Shown: positions 17,301 to 26,031, counted from the stretch's first letter. The stretch: 64,000 nt of DNA from CAZSHG01 sp964459995 (GCA_964459995.1 CAYWOR010000009.1:1-64000); one strand, 5' to 3'. Notes: generated by a model not told the origin, from the letters alone. Numbers and translations: made by a program.

Positions 17301-17511
17301 GACTATAAGTTTCCACACACCGGAGAATGGTCCTGTCGAGGTTGCAGTTTTCAATGTTCATGGCGATATGGTTTTTTATGAAGAAACCTATCGCCCATCG
17401 GGACAGCATTTCGTGCGTTTCGACGGCTCGAAACTCTCCAGTGGCACCTATTTCGCCCGTGTCCGAACTTCGACCGAAAGCCGCGAAACGAAGATGGTTC
17501 TATTAAAATAA
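14311..17511 (+). CDS. Secreted clostripain family (peptidase C11) protease with type IX sorting domain
   Basis: A 1066-residue exported protease. A signal peptide (about 1-25, ending FNTIAA) is followed by a C11 caspase-like domain to about 380. Its catalytic dyad is visible: His141 in WNHGGGW and Cys198 in GFDACIVGM. A beta-sandwich/fibronectin-type region follows at about 520-640 (LTWAVPNDPDGD), then a LamG/concanavalin-like domain at about 670-860 (ending in AYWDDFLLIS). The C-terminus is a sorting domain (NWPNPFNPVTTISF ... TKMVLLK). C11 enzymes usually cleave after Arg and are self-processed. The start is ATG 14311 with GGAG six bases upstream, not the in-frame TTG at 14299. Unlike the two other sorted proteins, its sorting domain carries no repeat insertion. 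Confidence 0.9.
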   Translation: MLRQIFAALLALILSLLLPFNTIAAEWTVMVYIGADNNLSGYVNGDVDEMERAGSTSEVNIICQIDGKASYGGYNDYLGTWSTVRRYRIQSGNSSNNRIDAGFIADLGDLNSENPNVLRDFAIWAIDNYPAERYMLVLWNHGGGWARPSPEPFKAIIWDDTNGDGSGIGFSNGEYANMMSQICDHLGKTINVVGFDACIVGMLEIEYETMGYADYLVHSEANVPGQGWDYDFLVSLTANPYCTEEELINWIIDEYATYYTSSSVTMSGVRLDHDHNDYQMAIADFARELILAGGKSNTNVTNAITAARDWGSNLVDVYDFADEIDSRNIGGAGSAVDLAAQALKAAQGYPIPAPGKPLVRSHQNGYSGAAGIMGYIPTGTASSSWSNLDITECNIWSEFINSSTSLPAVKLAYWGNTGGKFIETGSTVNLYVNARNLGSGTATSVSATLSSWHPAVTIIGNTSTFANISAGAVVTAGVPFQVYISPAVGESVFVPFELTFNTGKKAKFVLTALGEVNYPPETAVLIGPYNYARWQHGMPTLTWAVPNDPDGDNLHFEVQWANNPNFTSAITIDSESNSTGFGPIVPRLAGTGNCNYTVNSQGEGAMTNGATYWWRVRAKDSFHSGPWSLPRSITIDNGLTTYDWHQTTDAQFLVSDITDLGVEDNSVFLQGAVTLIDDDMEYASESEAWAVWNTYDGGSNIEITLEDRRQVSGTYSLRVRDRNTSAYAGAWQTFEPITKGTMRCYAKIFGPSSGDAMEFIGLHTGSAYTSSFTTGLVVYGKADTLKFWDGTGRVVHTSMDSLWHLYEIEFDLEANTSVLYVDGVWRGSWSAGGLSQITMFSVGTKLLGNSIQGTAYWDDFLLISNQDADSGVITGQPVAHSWHPTGTDNWGHVKWTQNVGDSIKVTVLSKSGSGPWSVFSSAFTMGTSGEIDISPLGTVDSVRVKATLYRREGHDMPVLYDWTIDWNEGSVFAEESINKPTGFELYSNWPNPFNPVTTISFHTPENGPVEVAVFNVHGDMVFYEETYRPSGQHFVRFDGSKLSSGTYFARVRTSTESRETKMVLLK

Positions 17512-17532
17512 CAAGGTTTCCTCCTTCCCCCC

Positions 17533-17564
17533 GAAGGGCGGCCTGCGGGTCGCCCTTCTTAATT
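17533..17564 (+). terminator. Rho-independent terminator after the protease
   Basis: GAAGGGCG (17533-17540) pairs perfectly with CGCCCTTC (17551-17558) across a 10-nt loop and is followed by TTAATTT. The position, about 20 bases past the stop, fits. Confidence 0.75.
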
Positions 17565-17618
17565 TGCATAATCGTAATTATTGGATATATTGATAATACG
17601 AATTAACCGAGAAAAGAC

Positions 17619-18098
17619 ATGACGAACGATCGAAAAATAGAAATTTACGAATCAATTATGCCTGAGATTCGCTCTGCGCTGTCTGCCTGCCCGGATAAAG
17701 TCGCAGGAATGGCGACTGCCGCGTGCATCCTTCACCATGCATTCCCACTTTTTTTCTGGACTGGATTTTATAGGGTAATCGCGCCGAAAAAACTTGCTAT
17801 CGGCCCCTATCAGGGAACACTTGGATGTCTAATGATACCTTTCGACAAAGGGGTATGCGGATTCTCAGCAACCACAAAAGAAACTGTGATTGTGGACGAT
17901 GTTCACAAATTCGAGGTTCATATCACATGCGATAGCAGGAGCTGTAGCGAGATTGTTGTCCCTGTTTTTGATTCAAAAGGCGAGGTAATCGGCGTTTTGG
18001 ACATCGATTCGGTGGAATACTCGGCCTTCGATACGACTGATGCGAAATATTTAGAGCAAATATGTCAACTAATATCAAACATTGAAAGGGATAATTGA
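17619..18098 (+). CDS. msrC: Free methionine-(R)-sulfoxide reductase (GAF-domain fRMsr)
   Basis: A 159-residue single GAF-domain protein of the size and pattern of fRMsr, which reduces free Met-R-sulfoxide using thioredoxin. The three family cysteines are all visible: GCLMIPFDKGVCG supplies two and HITCDS the third. Substrate-pocket motifs FFWTGFYR, GPYQGTLGC and GVLDIDS are also conserved. It is followed after one base by an outer-membrane protein gene, which suggests a shared transcript, though no functional link is obvious. The preceding gene ends in a terminator, so a promoter should lie between 17565 and 17618; a TATT-rich stretch is there but no clear boxes. Confidence 0.92.
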   Translation: MTNDRKIEIYESIMPEIRSALSACPDKVAGMATAACILHHAFPLFFWTGFYRVIAPKKLAIGPYQGTLGCLMIPFDKGVCGFSATTKETVIVDDVHKFEVHITCDSRSCSEIVVPVFDSKGEVIGVLDIDSVEYSAFDTTDAKYLEQICQLISNIERDN

Positions 18099-18099
18099 A

Positions 18100-18939
18100 A
18101 TGAAAAAGACTCTCCTTGGATTATTATTTGCCCTTCTCGTAACGGCTTCATTCAGCCAGAATCTACATATTGGCTATCCCTCTCGAAGTTATTCGCTAAA
18201 AGCAAACGCAGAAATCGGCTATCTCGCCGTTCTGACGCATAGAATTCAACTTGGCGAGAACGGCACATATTTCAATTACGCCAAAGATGGCGGCCAAAAT
18301 GTTCTCTTTCCGGTTACTCGATACAGTCTCGACCTGAAATTAAATTCGAGAAGCACGCTGACATTCCTTTATCAGCCGCTTCGCCTCGAAACCACCGAGA
18401 TTCTTCGCAAAAGCATAATGATTGATGATCAGCTATTCCCTTCCGGAACACCTATGCTATTCGTGTATAACTTTCCCTTCTATCGCCTTAGCTACCTTTA
18501 CGATTTCGCGGAAGGCGAAGACGAGTTGGCGATTGGGCTATCTTTGCAGTTACGAAATGCAACGATTACATTCCAATCCTTAGATGGCGAACTTTTTCGC
18601 ACCCAGAACGATGTCGGCCCGGTTCCGATTCTCAAATTCCGCGCGAGGAAGAATTATTACTCCGGGTTCTGGATGGGCACTGAAATCGACGGGTTTTACG
18701 CGCCGATAAGCTACATCAATGGCTCCGACACCGAAGTCGAGGGCGCGATTCTCGACGCGAGTATCCGTGCCGGAATCGAACTTCCTCAAAACAGCGAAGC
18801 CTTCCTGAATCTGCGTTATCTCGGCGGGGGAGCGGTCGGCGACAGCGAAGACGAGAGGAATTTTGGTGACGGCTATGTTAAAAACTGGCTTCAATTTCTA
18901 ACGCTGTCAGTCGGTTTCACATACGAATTCGCAAATTGA
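18100..18939 (+). CDS. Predicted outer-membrane beta-barrel protein of unknown function
   Basis: A 279-residue protein with a signal peptide (MKKTLLGLLFALLVTASFSQ). The mature part has regularly alternating hydrophobic/polar beta strands with Tyr/Phe at strand ends (RLSYLYDF, GLSLQLRNATI, LTLSVGFTYEF), as expected for a small outer-membrane barrel or porin-like protein. I do not recognise a named family. The start was placed at ATG 18100, one base after the msrC stop, giving a normal signal peptide; AAAGGGA lies eight bases upstream. The gene is followed one base later by the RF-1-like gene, so the three probably form one transcript. Confidence 0.75.
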   Translation: MKKTLLGLLFALLVTASFSQNLHIGYPSRSYSLKANAEIGYLAVLTHRIQLGENGTYFNYAKDGGQNVLFPVTRYSLDLKLNSRSTLTFLYQPLRLETTEILRKSIMIDDQLFPSGTPMLFVYNFPFYRLSYLYDFAEGEDELAIGLSLQLRNATITFQSLDGELFRTQNDVGPVPILKFRARKNYYSGFWMGTEIDGFYAPISYINGSDTEVEGAILDASIRAGIELPQNSEAFLNLRYLGGGAVGDSEDERNFGDGYVKNWLQFLTLSVGFTYEFAN

Positions 18940-18940
18940 T

Positions 18941-19372
18941 ATGACTTCGATAAATCCTCCAATAACGCCAAAAAAGCTCGAAGCGCTCCTCGAAAAAATG
19001 AAAGAACTCGGTATCGAGGAAAGCGACCTTACGGAGAAATTTATCCACGGTTCCGGCCGTGGTGGCCAAAAACTGAACAAAACTGCGAATTGTGTTTATC
19101 TAAAGCACGAACCAACTGGAGTCGAGGTGAAGGTTCAGAAAACCCGTTCGCGGGAAATGAACCGTTTTTTCGCGCGAAGAGAGCTTTGCGAAAAAATCGA
19201 GGCGATGGTTAAAGGCGAGGAGTCCGAAAGGGAAAAGCGGCAGTTCAAAATTAACAAACAGAAGCAAAGACGAAGCCGCCGGGCTAAGTTAAAGATACTC
19301 GAGGAAAAAAGCATAGTCTCCGATAAAAAAGAAACTCGAAAGCGTATCGACCCTGACGAAGATGATGGTTAA
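18941..19372 (+). CDS. Peptide chain release factor-like protein (RF-1/GGQ domain, ribosome rescue type)
   Basis: A 143-residue protein with only the catalytic domain of class I release factors. The signature GGQ sits in GSGRGGQKLNKTANCVYL, followed by the usual TGVEVKVQKTRSREMNRFFA segment. The C-terminal tail is rich in Lys and Arg (KQKQRRSRRAKLKI). Codon-recognition domains are absent. This architecture is that of ArfB/YaeJ and the RF-H/C12orf65 relatives, which hydrolyse peptidyl-tRNA on stalled ribosomes; the basic tail of ArfB enters the empty mRNA channel. I cannot tell which subfamily it belongs to. Its end overlaps the convergent LpxH-like gene by four bases. Confidence 0.88.
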   Translation: MTSINPPITPKKLEALLEKMKELGIEESDLTEKFIHGSGRGGQKLNKTANCVYLKHEPTGVEVKVQKTRSREMNRFFARRELCEKIEAMVKGEESEREKRQFKINKQKQRRSRRAKLKILEEKSIVSDKKETRKRIDPDEDDG

Positions 19373-20109
19373 ATAGCCCTAAGTTCGATTTTGCCTTCGC
19401 GGATTACCGCATATGAGAACTGCTCGAAAAACTCGCCGATATTGACATATTTGCCAGCGTTTAAATCCACGATTCGCGCCGGTTCATGAGTGTGGCCGAT
19501 AACAACTGCATCGACATTCTGTTTAGTGATAATTTCTTGAGCCGCAACGACATATTCTGGCTCCATATCGAGATTCCGTTGTTTCGTATAAAGCTTGCTT
19601 CCGCTGGAAATTCCGCTCATCATCTTTTGGCCGATAGGCCTTGGCAATTGTCTAAAAAGACAATTTGTGAATCTGTTGCGGAATGTTGGTTTGAGCAGAT
19701 TGCGGTAACCCCAATCCGATTGCGCGAGGCCGTCGCCGTGAGAAAGAAATAGCCGGCAACCCTGAATTTCTGCGATTACCGGAGATTTGTGCATTTCGGC
19801 GCAGGTGATTTTCTCGAAAGCCTTTCCCGCCCACCAATCATGGTTTCCGCCTATGAGGTGGATTTGTGCGCCGCGTTCGGAAGTTGTGCGAATAGCTTTT
19901 AGGACATCGTCGAATCCTCGTGTAATTCCACTGCGAAACTCGAACCACAAATCGAAAAGGTCGCCAAGGATATAGCAGTCAGCCCTGTCTTTGCAGACCA
20001 TTTCAAGCAAGATTTCGAGCTTTTCGAGCTTCTGCGCTTCGAGTTCCGTCGTGCCTGCCCCGAAATGGGCATCGGAAAACAAATATGTCGGTTTTTCGCT
20101 TGAGTTCAT
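19369..20109 (-). CDS. lpxH: LpxH-like metallophosphoesterase (UDP-2,3-diacylglucosamine hydrolase family)
   Basis: A 246-residue calcineurin-type phosphoesterase. All five metal motifs are visible: SDAHFG (D-x-H), GDLFDLW (GDxxD), GGNHDWW (GNHD), LSHGDG and GHTHEP. The arrangement and FDLWFE segment are those of LpxH, which removes UMP from UDP-2,3-diacylglucosamine to make lipid X in lipid A synthesis; other members hydrolyse different phosphates. lpxD at 61.7 kb shows that the organism makes lipid A. The start was set at ATG 20109 by homologue length; no Shine-Dalgarno is visible. An AT-rich TATTAT lies about 14 bases upstream, so a very short leader is possible. The 273-bp gap to mtaB holds no other gene. 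Confidence 0.83.
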   Translation of the reverse strand: MNSSEKPTYLFSDAHFGAGTTELEAQKLEKLEILLEMVCKDRADCYILGDLFDLWFEFRSGITRGFDDVLKAIRTTSERGAQIHLIGGNHDWWAGKAFEKITCAEMHKSPVIAEIQGCRLFLSHGDGLAQSDWGYRNLLKPTFRNRFTNCLFRQLPRPIGQKMMSGISSGSKLYTKQRNLDMEPEYVVAAQEIITKQNVDAVVIGHTHEPARIVDLNAGKYVNIGEFFEQFSYAVIREGKIELRAI

Positions 20110-20382
20110 ATCAATAAGTTCGTATAATAACGCCGTTCGCGCAAGTCGAAATTTTGTCACGCGAACCAGTTGTCACGATTCTTGCTACTAATTATCAAAT
20201 AATTACAATTTTATCAACAGGCAAGAATCGCGCCAACTGAGCATTATATCGCTATTCCGTGGGATTTCGTTCGGTCATACACCGCTACGAAAGCTTTGGA
20301 ATCAGATTATTGCTTTTCAATGATTTGCAAGCGTCGTTCCAGTATATTATCGCTGTTATCAGCATTATTATAGTGAATATTT

Positions 20383-21621
20383 ATGCGAGTTAAAGTAAAG
20401 GCATTTGGATGCAAATTAACCCAGTGTGAAGCCGGCACAATCGAGCGTGAGCTTGCATTTGCGGGGCATAATGTTGTTCTAAAACCGCCGTTCGATGCAG
20501 TGATTGTCTGCGGATGCACTGTTACAATGCGTGCTGATTACAAAGTCAGGCAGTATATAAGGCGTGTGCAGAGGGATTATGGGGTCGAGCGGATTATTCT
20601 ATCCGGATGTTCTGCGGTTAGTTACGACGAGGATTTGATTTGTGCGATGGGTGTCGAGAAAACCTTCGATAGCAACGACAGTATAGCAATCGCCGATTAT
20701 CTTGGACGCGATGCCATCTCCACAGATTTCACCTCGACATTCCACGGACGAACACGCGGTTTTGTCAAGATTCAGGATGGATGCGACCAATTTTGCTCAT
20801 ATTGCATTGTTCCTCTCGTGAGAGGCCGTGAGCGTAGTGTAGCGCCGCAAGCTATTTTGGAACGCATCGATGAGTTAAAAGCGGCTGGAGTAAAGGAAGC
20901 TGTGTTAACAGGAGTTCACGACGGGAGATATAACTCGAATGGACTCGATTTGGCAGGTTTGATCAGGTTGATTCTGGATAGAACAAGAATAGAACGGTTG
21001 CGCCTTTCGAGTGTTGAATGCAACATGATTACTGAAGATCTGAAAGAACTATTAGCACATGAACCGAGAGTGGCCAAACATCTGCATGTGCCCCTACAAT
21101 CCGGATCGGACAGCGTTTTGCGGCGAATGAACAGAAAATATTCAGCCTCCGAATATGCCGAAGTGGTTAGAAATCTCGCGGAGCGTGTCGAGGATATTGG
21201 CATCGGTGCGGATGTAATTGTGGGTTTTCCGGGTGAAATAGATGATGAGTTCACGGAAACCTATAAATTAATCAAATCATTGCCATTGAGCTATTTACAT
21301 GTTTTTCGATATTCGCCTCGCCCCGGGACAAAGGCCGCTGAAATGACACATTCTGTTCATCCCGAAACTGCACGAGAACGAATGGAAGCCCTGAAAGCCC
21401 TTCACGAGCAACTTAGAGAGAAATTTGCGTCGAGCCAACTTGGCAAAGTAAGAGATGTTATAATCGAGAGGGTGGCCGATGGAGTCGGGACAGGCTGGAC
21501 AGATAATTATCTTAGGATTGAGGTGCCAATCGAAAAACAATCAAAGGGTAAAATAGAATTACTTAAACTAATATCTTATAACAATGGGATAACATATTGT
21601 CAAAAAATAAGTTCTACATAA
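20383..21621 (+). CDS. mtaB: tRNA t6A37 methylthiotransferase (MtaB-type radical SAM)
   Basis: A 412-residue member of the MiaB/RimO/MtaB methylthiotransferases that install the 2-methylthio group on t6A37 of tRNA. The N-terminal UPF0004 domain holds the second cluster ligands (FGCKLTQCE, CGCTVT, LSGCSA), and the radical SAM motif is CDQFCSYCIVP. The LTGVHDGRY segment (MtaB LTGVHLG) separates it from its neighbour MiaB. The C-terminal TRAM-like part is short. The start ATG has no ribosome-binding site; a TATAGT (20369-20374) ends eight bases upstream, so the mRNA may be leaderless. The last 25 bases overlap miaB. Confidence 0.9.
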   Translation: MRVKVKAFGCKLTQCEAGTIERELAFAGHNVVLKPPFDAVIVCGCTVTMRADYKVRQYIRRVQRDYGVERIILSGCSAVSYDEDLICAMGVEKTFDSNDSIAIADYLGRDAISTDFTSTFHGRTRGFVKIQDGCDQFCSYCIVPLVRGRERSVAPQAILERIDELKAAGVKEAVLTGVHDGRYNSNGLDLAGLIRLILDRTRIERLRLSSVECNMITEDLKELLAHEPRVAKHLHVPLQSGSDSVLRRMNRKYSASEYAEVVRNLAERVEDIGIGADVIVGFPGEIDDEFTETYKLIKSLPLSYLHVFRYSPRPGTKAAEMTHSVHPETARERMEALKALHEQLREKFASSQLGKVRDVIIERVADGVGTGWTDNYLRIEVPIEKQSKGKIELLKLISYNNGITYCQKISST

Positions 21622-22913
21622 AAACATACGGCTGTCAGATGAACGAATACGACTCTTCCGCAGTCGCTGAGATGCTTAAGAACGAAGGCTGGAAAGAGTC
21701 TTCTCCCGAAGAGGCTAATCTGATAATTGTTAACACCTGCGCTGTGCGTCAGAACGCCGAGGACCGAGCGGTTGGACATCTTTTAACTCTCGCTGGGACA
21801 TACCCACACTCCAAAGTGGGCATTATCGGCTGTGTTGCGCAGGAAAAGGGGGAGGAAATCCTCGCAAAATACCCGCAAATTGCCTTCGCGGTTGGTCCGG
21901 GGGATTTGGACGAAATTCCGAAAATCGCTGTCGGGCTAAGACGCGAATCACTCCTCGATGCTGATCGAATGACCGGAAACGGACTTCGATCAAATGTTGT
22001 GGAAGGCGATATGAAGGCATTTATTGCAATATCGAGAGGTTGCGAAAACTTTTGTAGTTATTGCATCGTGCCTTATGTTCGCGGTAAATTAAGAAGCCGT
22101 TCACTCGATGATATCCTCGATGAAGCAAAAAGGGACGTCGATCTTGGTGTCCGCGAGATAACTCTCCTCGGTCAAAATGTGAATAGCTATTTCGATTCAT
22201 CCACGGGCGCGGATTTCAGCATCCTGCTCGAACGAATGAATCAAATCGACGGCCTCGCGAGAATTAGATTTGTTACAAACCATCCTAAGGACATGAGCGA
22301 CATTATTATTGACGCCATTGCCCATCTGCCAAAGGTCTGCGAGGCGATTCATCTTCCGGTGCAATCCGGCTCGACCGCAGTGCTGAAAGCCATGAACAGG
22401 GGCTATAGTCGCGAAAGCTATCTCGAACTCGTCGAGAAAATCCTCGCAAAAATCCCCGATGTAACCTTAACAACCGACATCATTACAGGTTTCCCCGGCG
22501 AAACGGATCATGATTTTGAGGACACTGTAACTTTATATGAATCAGTAAAATACGCCGCCTCCTTCGCTTTCCGCTACTCCGTTCGCCCAGGAACAGCGGC
22601 TGAAAGGCTTAACGATGACGTTCCGGAGGAAGTTAAAATCGCTCGTCTCGAAAGAATAATCAATCTCGGCCAAGATTACGCCGCAAGATTCAGTCGATCC
22701 TTAGTTGGCAAAAAGCGAGAAGTCCTCGTCGAAGGAGAATCTCCAAAAAATCCCGAGATGCTCTACGGCTACGAACGCGGCGGAAGAAGAATTCTTTTCC
22801 CCGGAAAAAAAGACTTGCGCGGCGAAACAGTCGAAGTTATTATAAAACACGCTGATAAATGGTTCCTTACCGGCCAAATCCGAGATTCGGAGAACGAACA
22901 TGATCCTCGATAA
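21597..22913 (+). CDS. miaB: tRNA-2-methylthio-N6-isopentenyladenosine synthase MiaB
   Basis: A 438-residue methylthiotransferase acting on i6A37 of tRNAs reading UNN codons. It has the N-terminal cluster Cys (KTYGCQMNEYDS, NTCAVRQ, IGCVAQ), radical SAM motif CENFCSYCIVPYVRG, LLGQNVNSY and the HLPVQSGS segment. A TRAM domain follows at about 370-438. The start is TTG at 21597, inside the end of mtaB (25-base overlap), as expected for translational coupling. A miaA gene is not in this window. Together with mtaB it gives two tRNA position-37 methylthiolation enzymes in one operon, followed by hflX. Confidence 0.96.
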   Translation: MSKNKFYIKTYGCQMNEYDSSAVAEMLKNEGWKESSPEEANLIIVNTCAVRQNAEDRAVGHLLTLAGTYPHSKVGIIGCVAQEKGEEILAKYPQIAFAVGPGDLDEIPKIAVGLRRESLLDADRMTGNGLRSNVVEGDMKAFIAISRGCENFCSYCIVPYVRGKLRSRSLDDILDEAKRDVDLGVREITLLGQNVNSYFDSSTGADFSILLERMNQIDGLARIRFVTNHPKDMSDIIIDAIAHLPKVCEAIHLPVQSGSTAVLKAMNRGYSRESYLELVEKILAKIPDVTLTTDIITGFPGETDHDFEDTVTLYESVKYAASFAFRYSVRPGTAAERLNDDVPEEVKIARLERIINLGQDYAARFSRSLVGKKREVLVEGESPKNPEMLYGYERGGRRILFPGKKDLRGETVEVIIKHADKWFLTGQIRDSENEHDPR

Positions 22914-22991
22914 CTCCAATTAGGGCAATACGATAAACCAATGCCCCCAAGTCCCGAGATTTCAACTAAAACTTTTTCAGGCAGGTAACTT

Positions 22992-24110
22992 ATGTCATCA
23001 CATAGGGAGAAAATAATTATTGTCGGTCTTCGCATATCAAGACAGACACGCGAATTCTTCGAAGAATCGATGTTGGAGCTTGAAAGGCTCGTCGATACAG
23101 CCGGCGGCGAGGTTGTCGCAAGGATCGAACAAACCCTCGATATGCCGGTGGCCGCCACATTCATCGGCAAAGGCAAGCTCGAAGAGTTAAAAGCCATAAT
23201 CGAGATGGAAAACTGCAAAACAGTCGTGTTCGACGACGATCTCAAGCCGAAACAGCTTTACAATATCGAAAGAGCACTCGGTGAAGATATCAAAGTCCTC
23301 GACCGAAGTGGCCTCATACTCGATATTTTCGCAACGCGTGCACGGACAAGTGAAGCCAAAATTCAAGTCGAACTCGCACAGCTCGAATACCTTAAGCCCC
23401 GTTTGGCGGGGATGTGGGTGCACCTCTCGCGTCAGGAGGGGGGAAGTATCGGCGCACGCGGCCCCGGCGAAACTCAGCTCGAAACCGACCGTAGGGTGAT
23501 CGACCGCAGAATATCAAAGCTCAAGGACAAACTTAACAAAGTCGAAAGTCAACGGCAAACTCGCCGAAAATCACGCGGCAAAGAGTTCAGAGTCTCATTG
23601 CTCGGCTATACAAATGCCGGGAAATCGACATTGCTGAATAAACTCACGAATTCCGACGCTTACGCCGAGGACAAACTTTTCGCCACTCTCGACCCACGCA
23701 CAAGGATCTTTCGCGACGAATGGGGGCGAAAAATGCTTTTCACAGATACTGTAGGGTTCATACGGAAACTCCCGCACGACCTCGTCGAAAGTTTTAAGAG
23801 CACCCTCGCCGAGGCTGTCGAGTCCGATATGATACTTACAGTTGCGGAAGCCGGACATCCGGCGCTAAGAGATCATCTCGCGGTTGTCCGACAGGAAATT
23901 GTTAGACTCGGCATTTCCGACAAACATAATTTATTGGTGTTAAACAAGATAGACCTTATAGACGATTTTCATCGCCTCGATCTCGAACGCGACTATCCGA
24001 AAGCAGTGTTGATTAGCGCGGCAACCGGCGAAGGAATCGATAACCTTATTCAGCGAATAATCGATATTGCCGGAGATTCAGTTAAGGGATATTCCGAAGA
24101 ACAGCAATAA
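22992..24110 (+). CDS. hflX: GTPase HflX
   Basis: A 372-residue ribosome-associated GTPase that splits stalled or hibernating 70S ribosomes. The N-terminal HflX domain (about 1-190) carries ATFIGKGKLEEL and the glycine-rich SIGARGPGETQLETDRR. The G domain shows G1 GYTNAGKST, G3 DTVGF and G4 NKID. The start ATG follows AGGCAGG at six to seven bases. It is the last gene of the mtaB-miaB-hflX run, with a strong terminator 28 bases after its stop. The 78-bp gap after miaB has no obvious promoter. Confidence 0.96.
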   Translation: MSSHREKIIIVGLRISRQTREFFEESMLELERLVDTAGGEVVARIEQTLDMPVAATFIGKGKLEELKAIIEMENCKTVVFDDDLKPKQLYNIERALGEDIKVLDRSGLILDIFATRARTSEAKIQVELAQLEYLKPRLAGMWVHLSRQEGGSIGARGPGETQLETDRRVIDRRISKLKDKLNKVESQRQTRRKSRGKEFRVSLLGYTNAGKSTLLNKLTNSDAYAEDKLFATLDPRTRIFRDEWGRKMLFTDTVGFIRKLPHDLVESFKSTLAEAVESDMILTVAEAGHPALRDHLAVVRQEIVRLGISDKHNLLVLNKIDLIDDFHRLDLERDYPKAVLISAATGEGIDNLIQRIIDIAGDSVKGYSEEQQ

Positions 24111-24137
24111 CTTAAAGGAAACACGCGAAACAAAGCA

Positions 24138-24162
24138 GGGGCGCGGATAAGCGTCCCTTTTT
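24138..24162 (+). terminator. Rho-independent terminator after hflX
   Basis: GGGGCGC (24138-24144) pairs with GCGTCCC (24151-24157, one G-T pair) over a 6-nt loop and is followed by five T. Confidence 0.8.
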
Positions 24163-24171
24163 GTTAGGAAA

Positions 24172-26010
24172 TTAAACTGACAAAATCAGCGTCTTCAATT
24201 CAAGAACGTCATCCGCTTCGATCCACTTATCGATGAATCCGGGGTCTTCGGCTCTACGAGCTATTTCCGCGAGAAGTCGAAGATGTTGGGTGGGATTTTT
24301 GCGGTTACCAAGCAACACAAATATCGCATGAATGGACTGGTGAGCCATGGGGAAATTAAGACCAGTAACGCTTCTTGCGATAACTAAATAGAATTCATCT
24401 ACCTCGTCCAGAAGTAAATGGGGGAGCGCAATACCTGCCTCAGCCGGAGTTTCTCCCAGGTGGCTTCGTTCCAAAAGCGCTCCGTAAATTAGGTCGGAGG
24501 AGATTCCGCTTTTATTGCTAAGTATATCTGCAGAATTCTTCAGTAGTTTTTCGACTTTGGTTTTCTGATCAACCTCGATAAATTCGGCCTCTCGAACAAT
24601 TTCGACAAAGGGGTCATCCGACCTGATGCCCTTTTCTTTCAAAATCTGCCGGAGTTCTTTGTCCAGACCAAGAGTGTGTGCATCATGCGAGAGTAAACGT
24701 TCGGCCACTCTTTGCGCGGCTCTTCCAACTGCAGAACCCATTACAACGCGATGGCGGACATAGAGATTATACCAAATCACACCAACTGCAATGAGGCCTA
24801 ATGTGAAGAACATCGAAACAAGCCCCATCTCAGGTATCAATATGATAGCAACAAAGATTCCGATAATCTGCAAATATGGATAAAAAGGCGATTTGTAACC
24901 GGGATCATAACTTTTAAGCCCGCTTTCACGCATTACGATAACAGCAACATTAACAAGAGCAAAAACTAACACCTGAAAGGTGCTCGCAAGCTTTGCGATG
25001 GATTCTACATTGAAAATAAGGATTATAAGAATGATAACCGCAGTCGAAGCAAGTATTGCATTCTTCGGGGTCCTTTGTTTCGAGAACTTCGCAAAGGTGT
25101 GCGGGACAACTCTATCTCTTCCCATTGCAAGAAGATAACGGCTCCCCGCCATCAAACCGGCATTTCCCGTGGTTGCGAATGCAAGCATAGCCGCAATAGA
25201 CAGAGCTATTCCGCCTGCTGGGCCTGCAAATACGCGCGCCGCGTCTGAAATAGGGGTAAGGCTCGAGTGAAGCTGTTCCGGTGGAAGCACGCCCACCGCG
25301 ATAAAAACACCTAAGCCATAGACCGCTATCACAACTATTAAAGAGATTATCATTCCAAGCGGGAGATTACGATTGGGATTCTTTATCTCTTCGGAAACAC
25401 TGACGACCTTCTCGAGTCCGATAAAGCCGAGAAAAACCATGCCAGTCGTTGGCATAATCGAGTTCCATCCAAAGGGGGCGAAGGGACGGAAATACTCCAT
25501 ATTTGCCGCTGGAAGTCCTCTAAAGAAGAAAAAAGCGAGAATCGCAAGAAGACCGATTACCATTCCAACCTGCATGCCGCTACTTTCTTTCACGCCAACT
25601 AAGTTCATGTATGCGAAAAAGATAGCTAAAACGAGCGCAATCACAGTTGGATTCCAACCAAAGAACCATGCAAGGTTCACTGCAAAACCAACCAAAGAAA
25701 TACTGCATTTTAAAATGATAGCCAGCCAGTCGCCAATACCGACGATCGTTCCAAACATGAAACCGAGGCTTCGGCTCGTATAGAAATAGGTCCCGCCAGA
25801 ACGCGGCATAGCAGTGGACAGCTCCGAAACGGATAATAAAGCTGGAATAACGAGAAATCCGGCAAGGACATAAGAAACAATTGCGGCAGGTCCTGATTTT
25901 GAAGCCGCGATGCCCGGCAAAAGAAAGAAAGCGGCGCTAATCATCGCGCCTGTGGAGATGGCGAAGACGTCGAGAAGACCGAGGGATTTGTGCATCGACT
26001 TCCTACTCAT
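24172..26010 (-). CDS. APC-family amino acid permease fused to a PTS EIIA-like domain
   Basis: A 612-residue fusion. Residues about 10-430 form an APC transporter with about 12 helices, showing the family's TM1 motif (STGAMISAAFFLLPGIAA), SGGTYFYTSRSLG and EEIKNPNRNLP. After a linker (about 430-470) the C-terminus (about 475-612) is a fructose/mannitol-type EIIA fold: LLERSHLGETPAEAGIALPH, whose last His aligns with the phosphorylatable His of EIIA, then a core with FVLLGNRKN. This suggests uptake controlled by phosphorylation or by a metabolite. No EI or HPr gene is in the window, so the phosphodonor is unknown. Possible substrates are amino acids; it could be a sensor rather than a carrier. 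Confidence 0.88.
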   Translation of the reverse strand: MSRKSMHKSLGLLDVFAISTGAMISAAFFLLPGIAASKSGPAAIVSYVLAGFLVIPALLSVSELSTAMPRSGGTYFYTSRSLGFMFGTIVGIGDWLAIILKCSISLVGFAVNLAWFFGWNPTVIALVLAIFFAYMNLVGVKESSGMQVGMVIGLLAILAFFFFRGLPAANMEYFRPFAPFGWNSIMPTTGMVFLGFIGLEKVVSVSEEIKNPNRNLPLGMIISLIVVIAVYGLGVFIAVGVLPPEQLHSSLTPISDAARVFAGPAGGIALSIAAMLAFATTGNAGLMAGSRYLLAMGRDRVVPHTFAKFSKQRTPKNAILASTAVIILIILIFNVESIAKLASTFQVLVFALVNVAVIVMRESGLKSYDPGYKSPFYPYLQIIGIFVAIILIPEMGLVSMFFTLGLIAVGVIWYNLYVRHRVVMGSAVGRAAQRVAERLLSHDAHTLGLDKELRQILKEKGIRSDDPFVEIVREAEFIEVDQKTKVEKLLKNSADILSNKSGISSDLIYGALLERSHLGETPAEAGIALPHLLLDEVDEFYLVIARSVTGLNFPMAHQSIHAIFVLLGNRKNPTQHLRLLAEIARRAEDPGFIDKWIEADDVLELKTLILSV

Positions 26011-26031
26011 AAACTCCTAAATCACAATATG

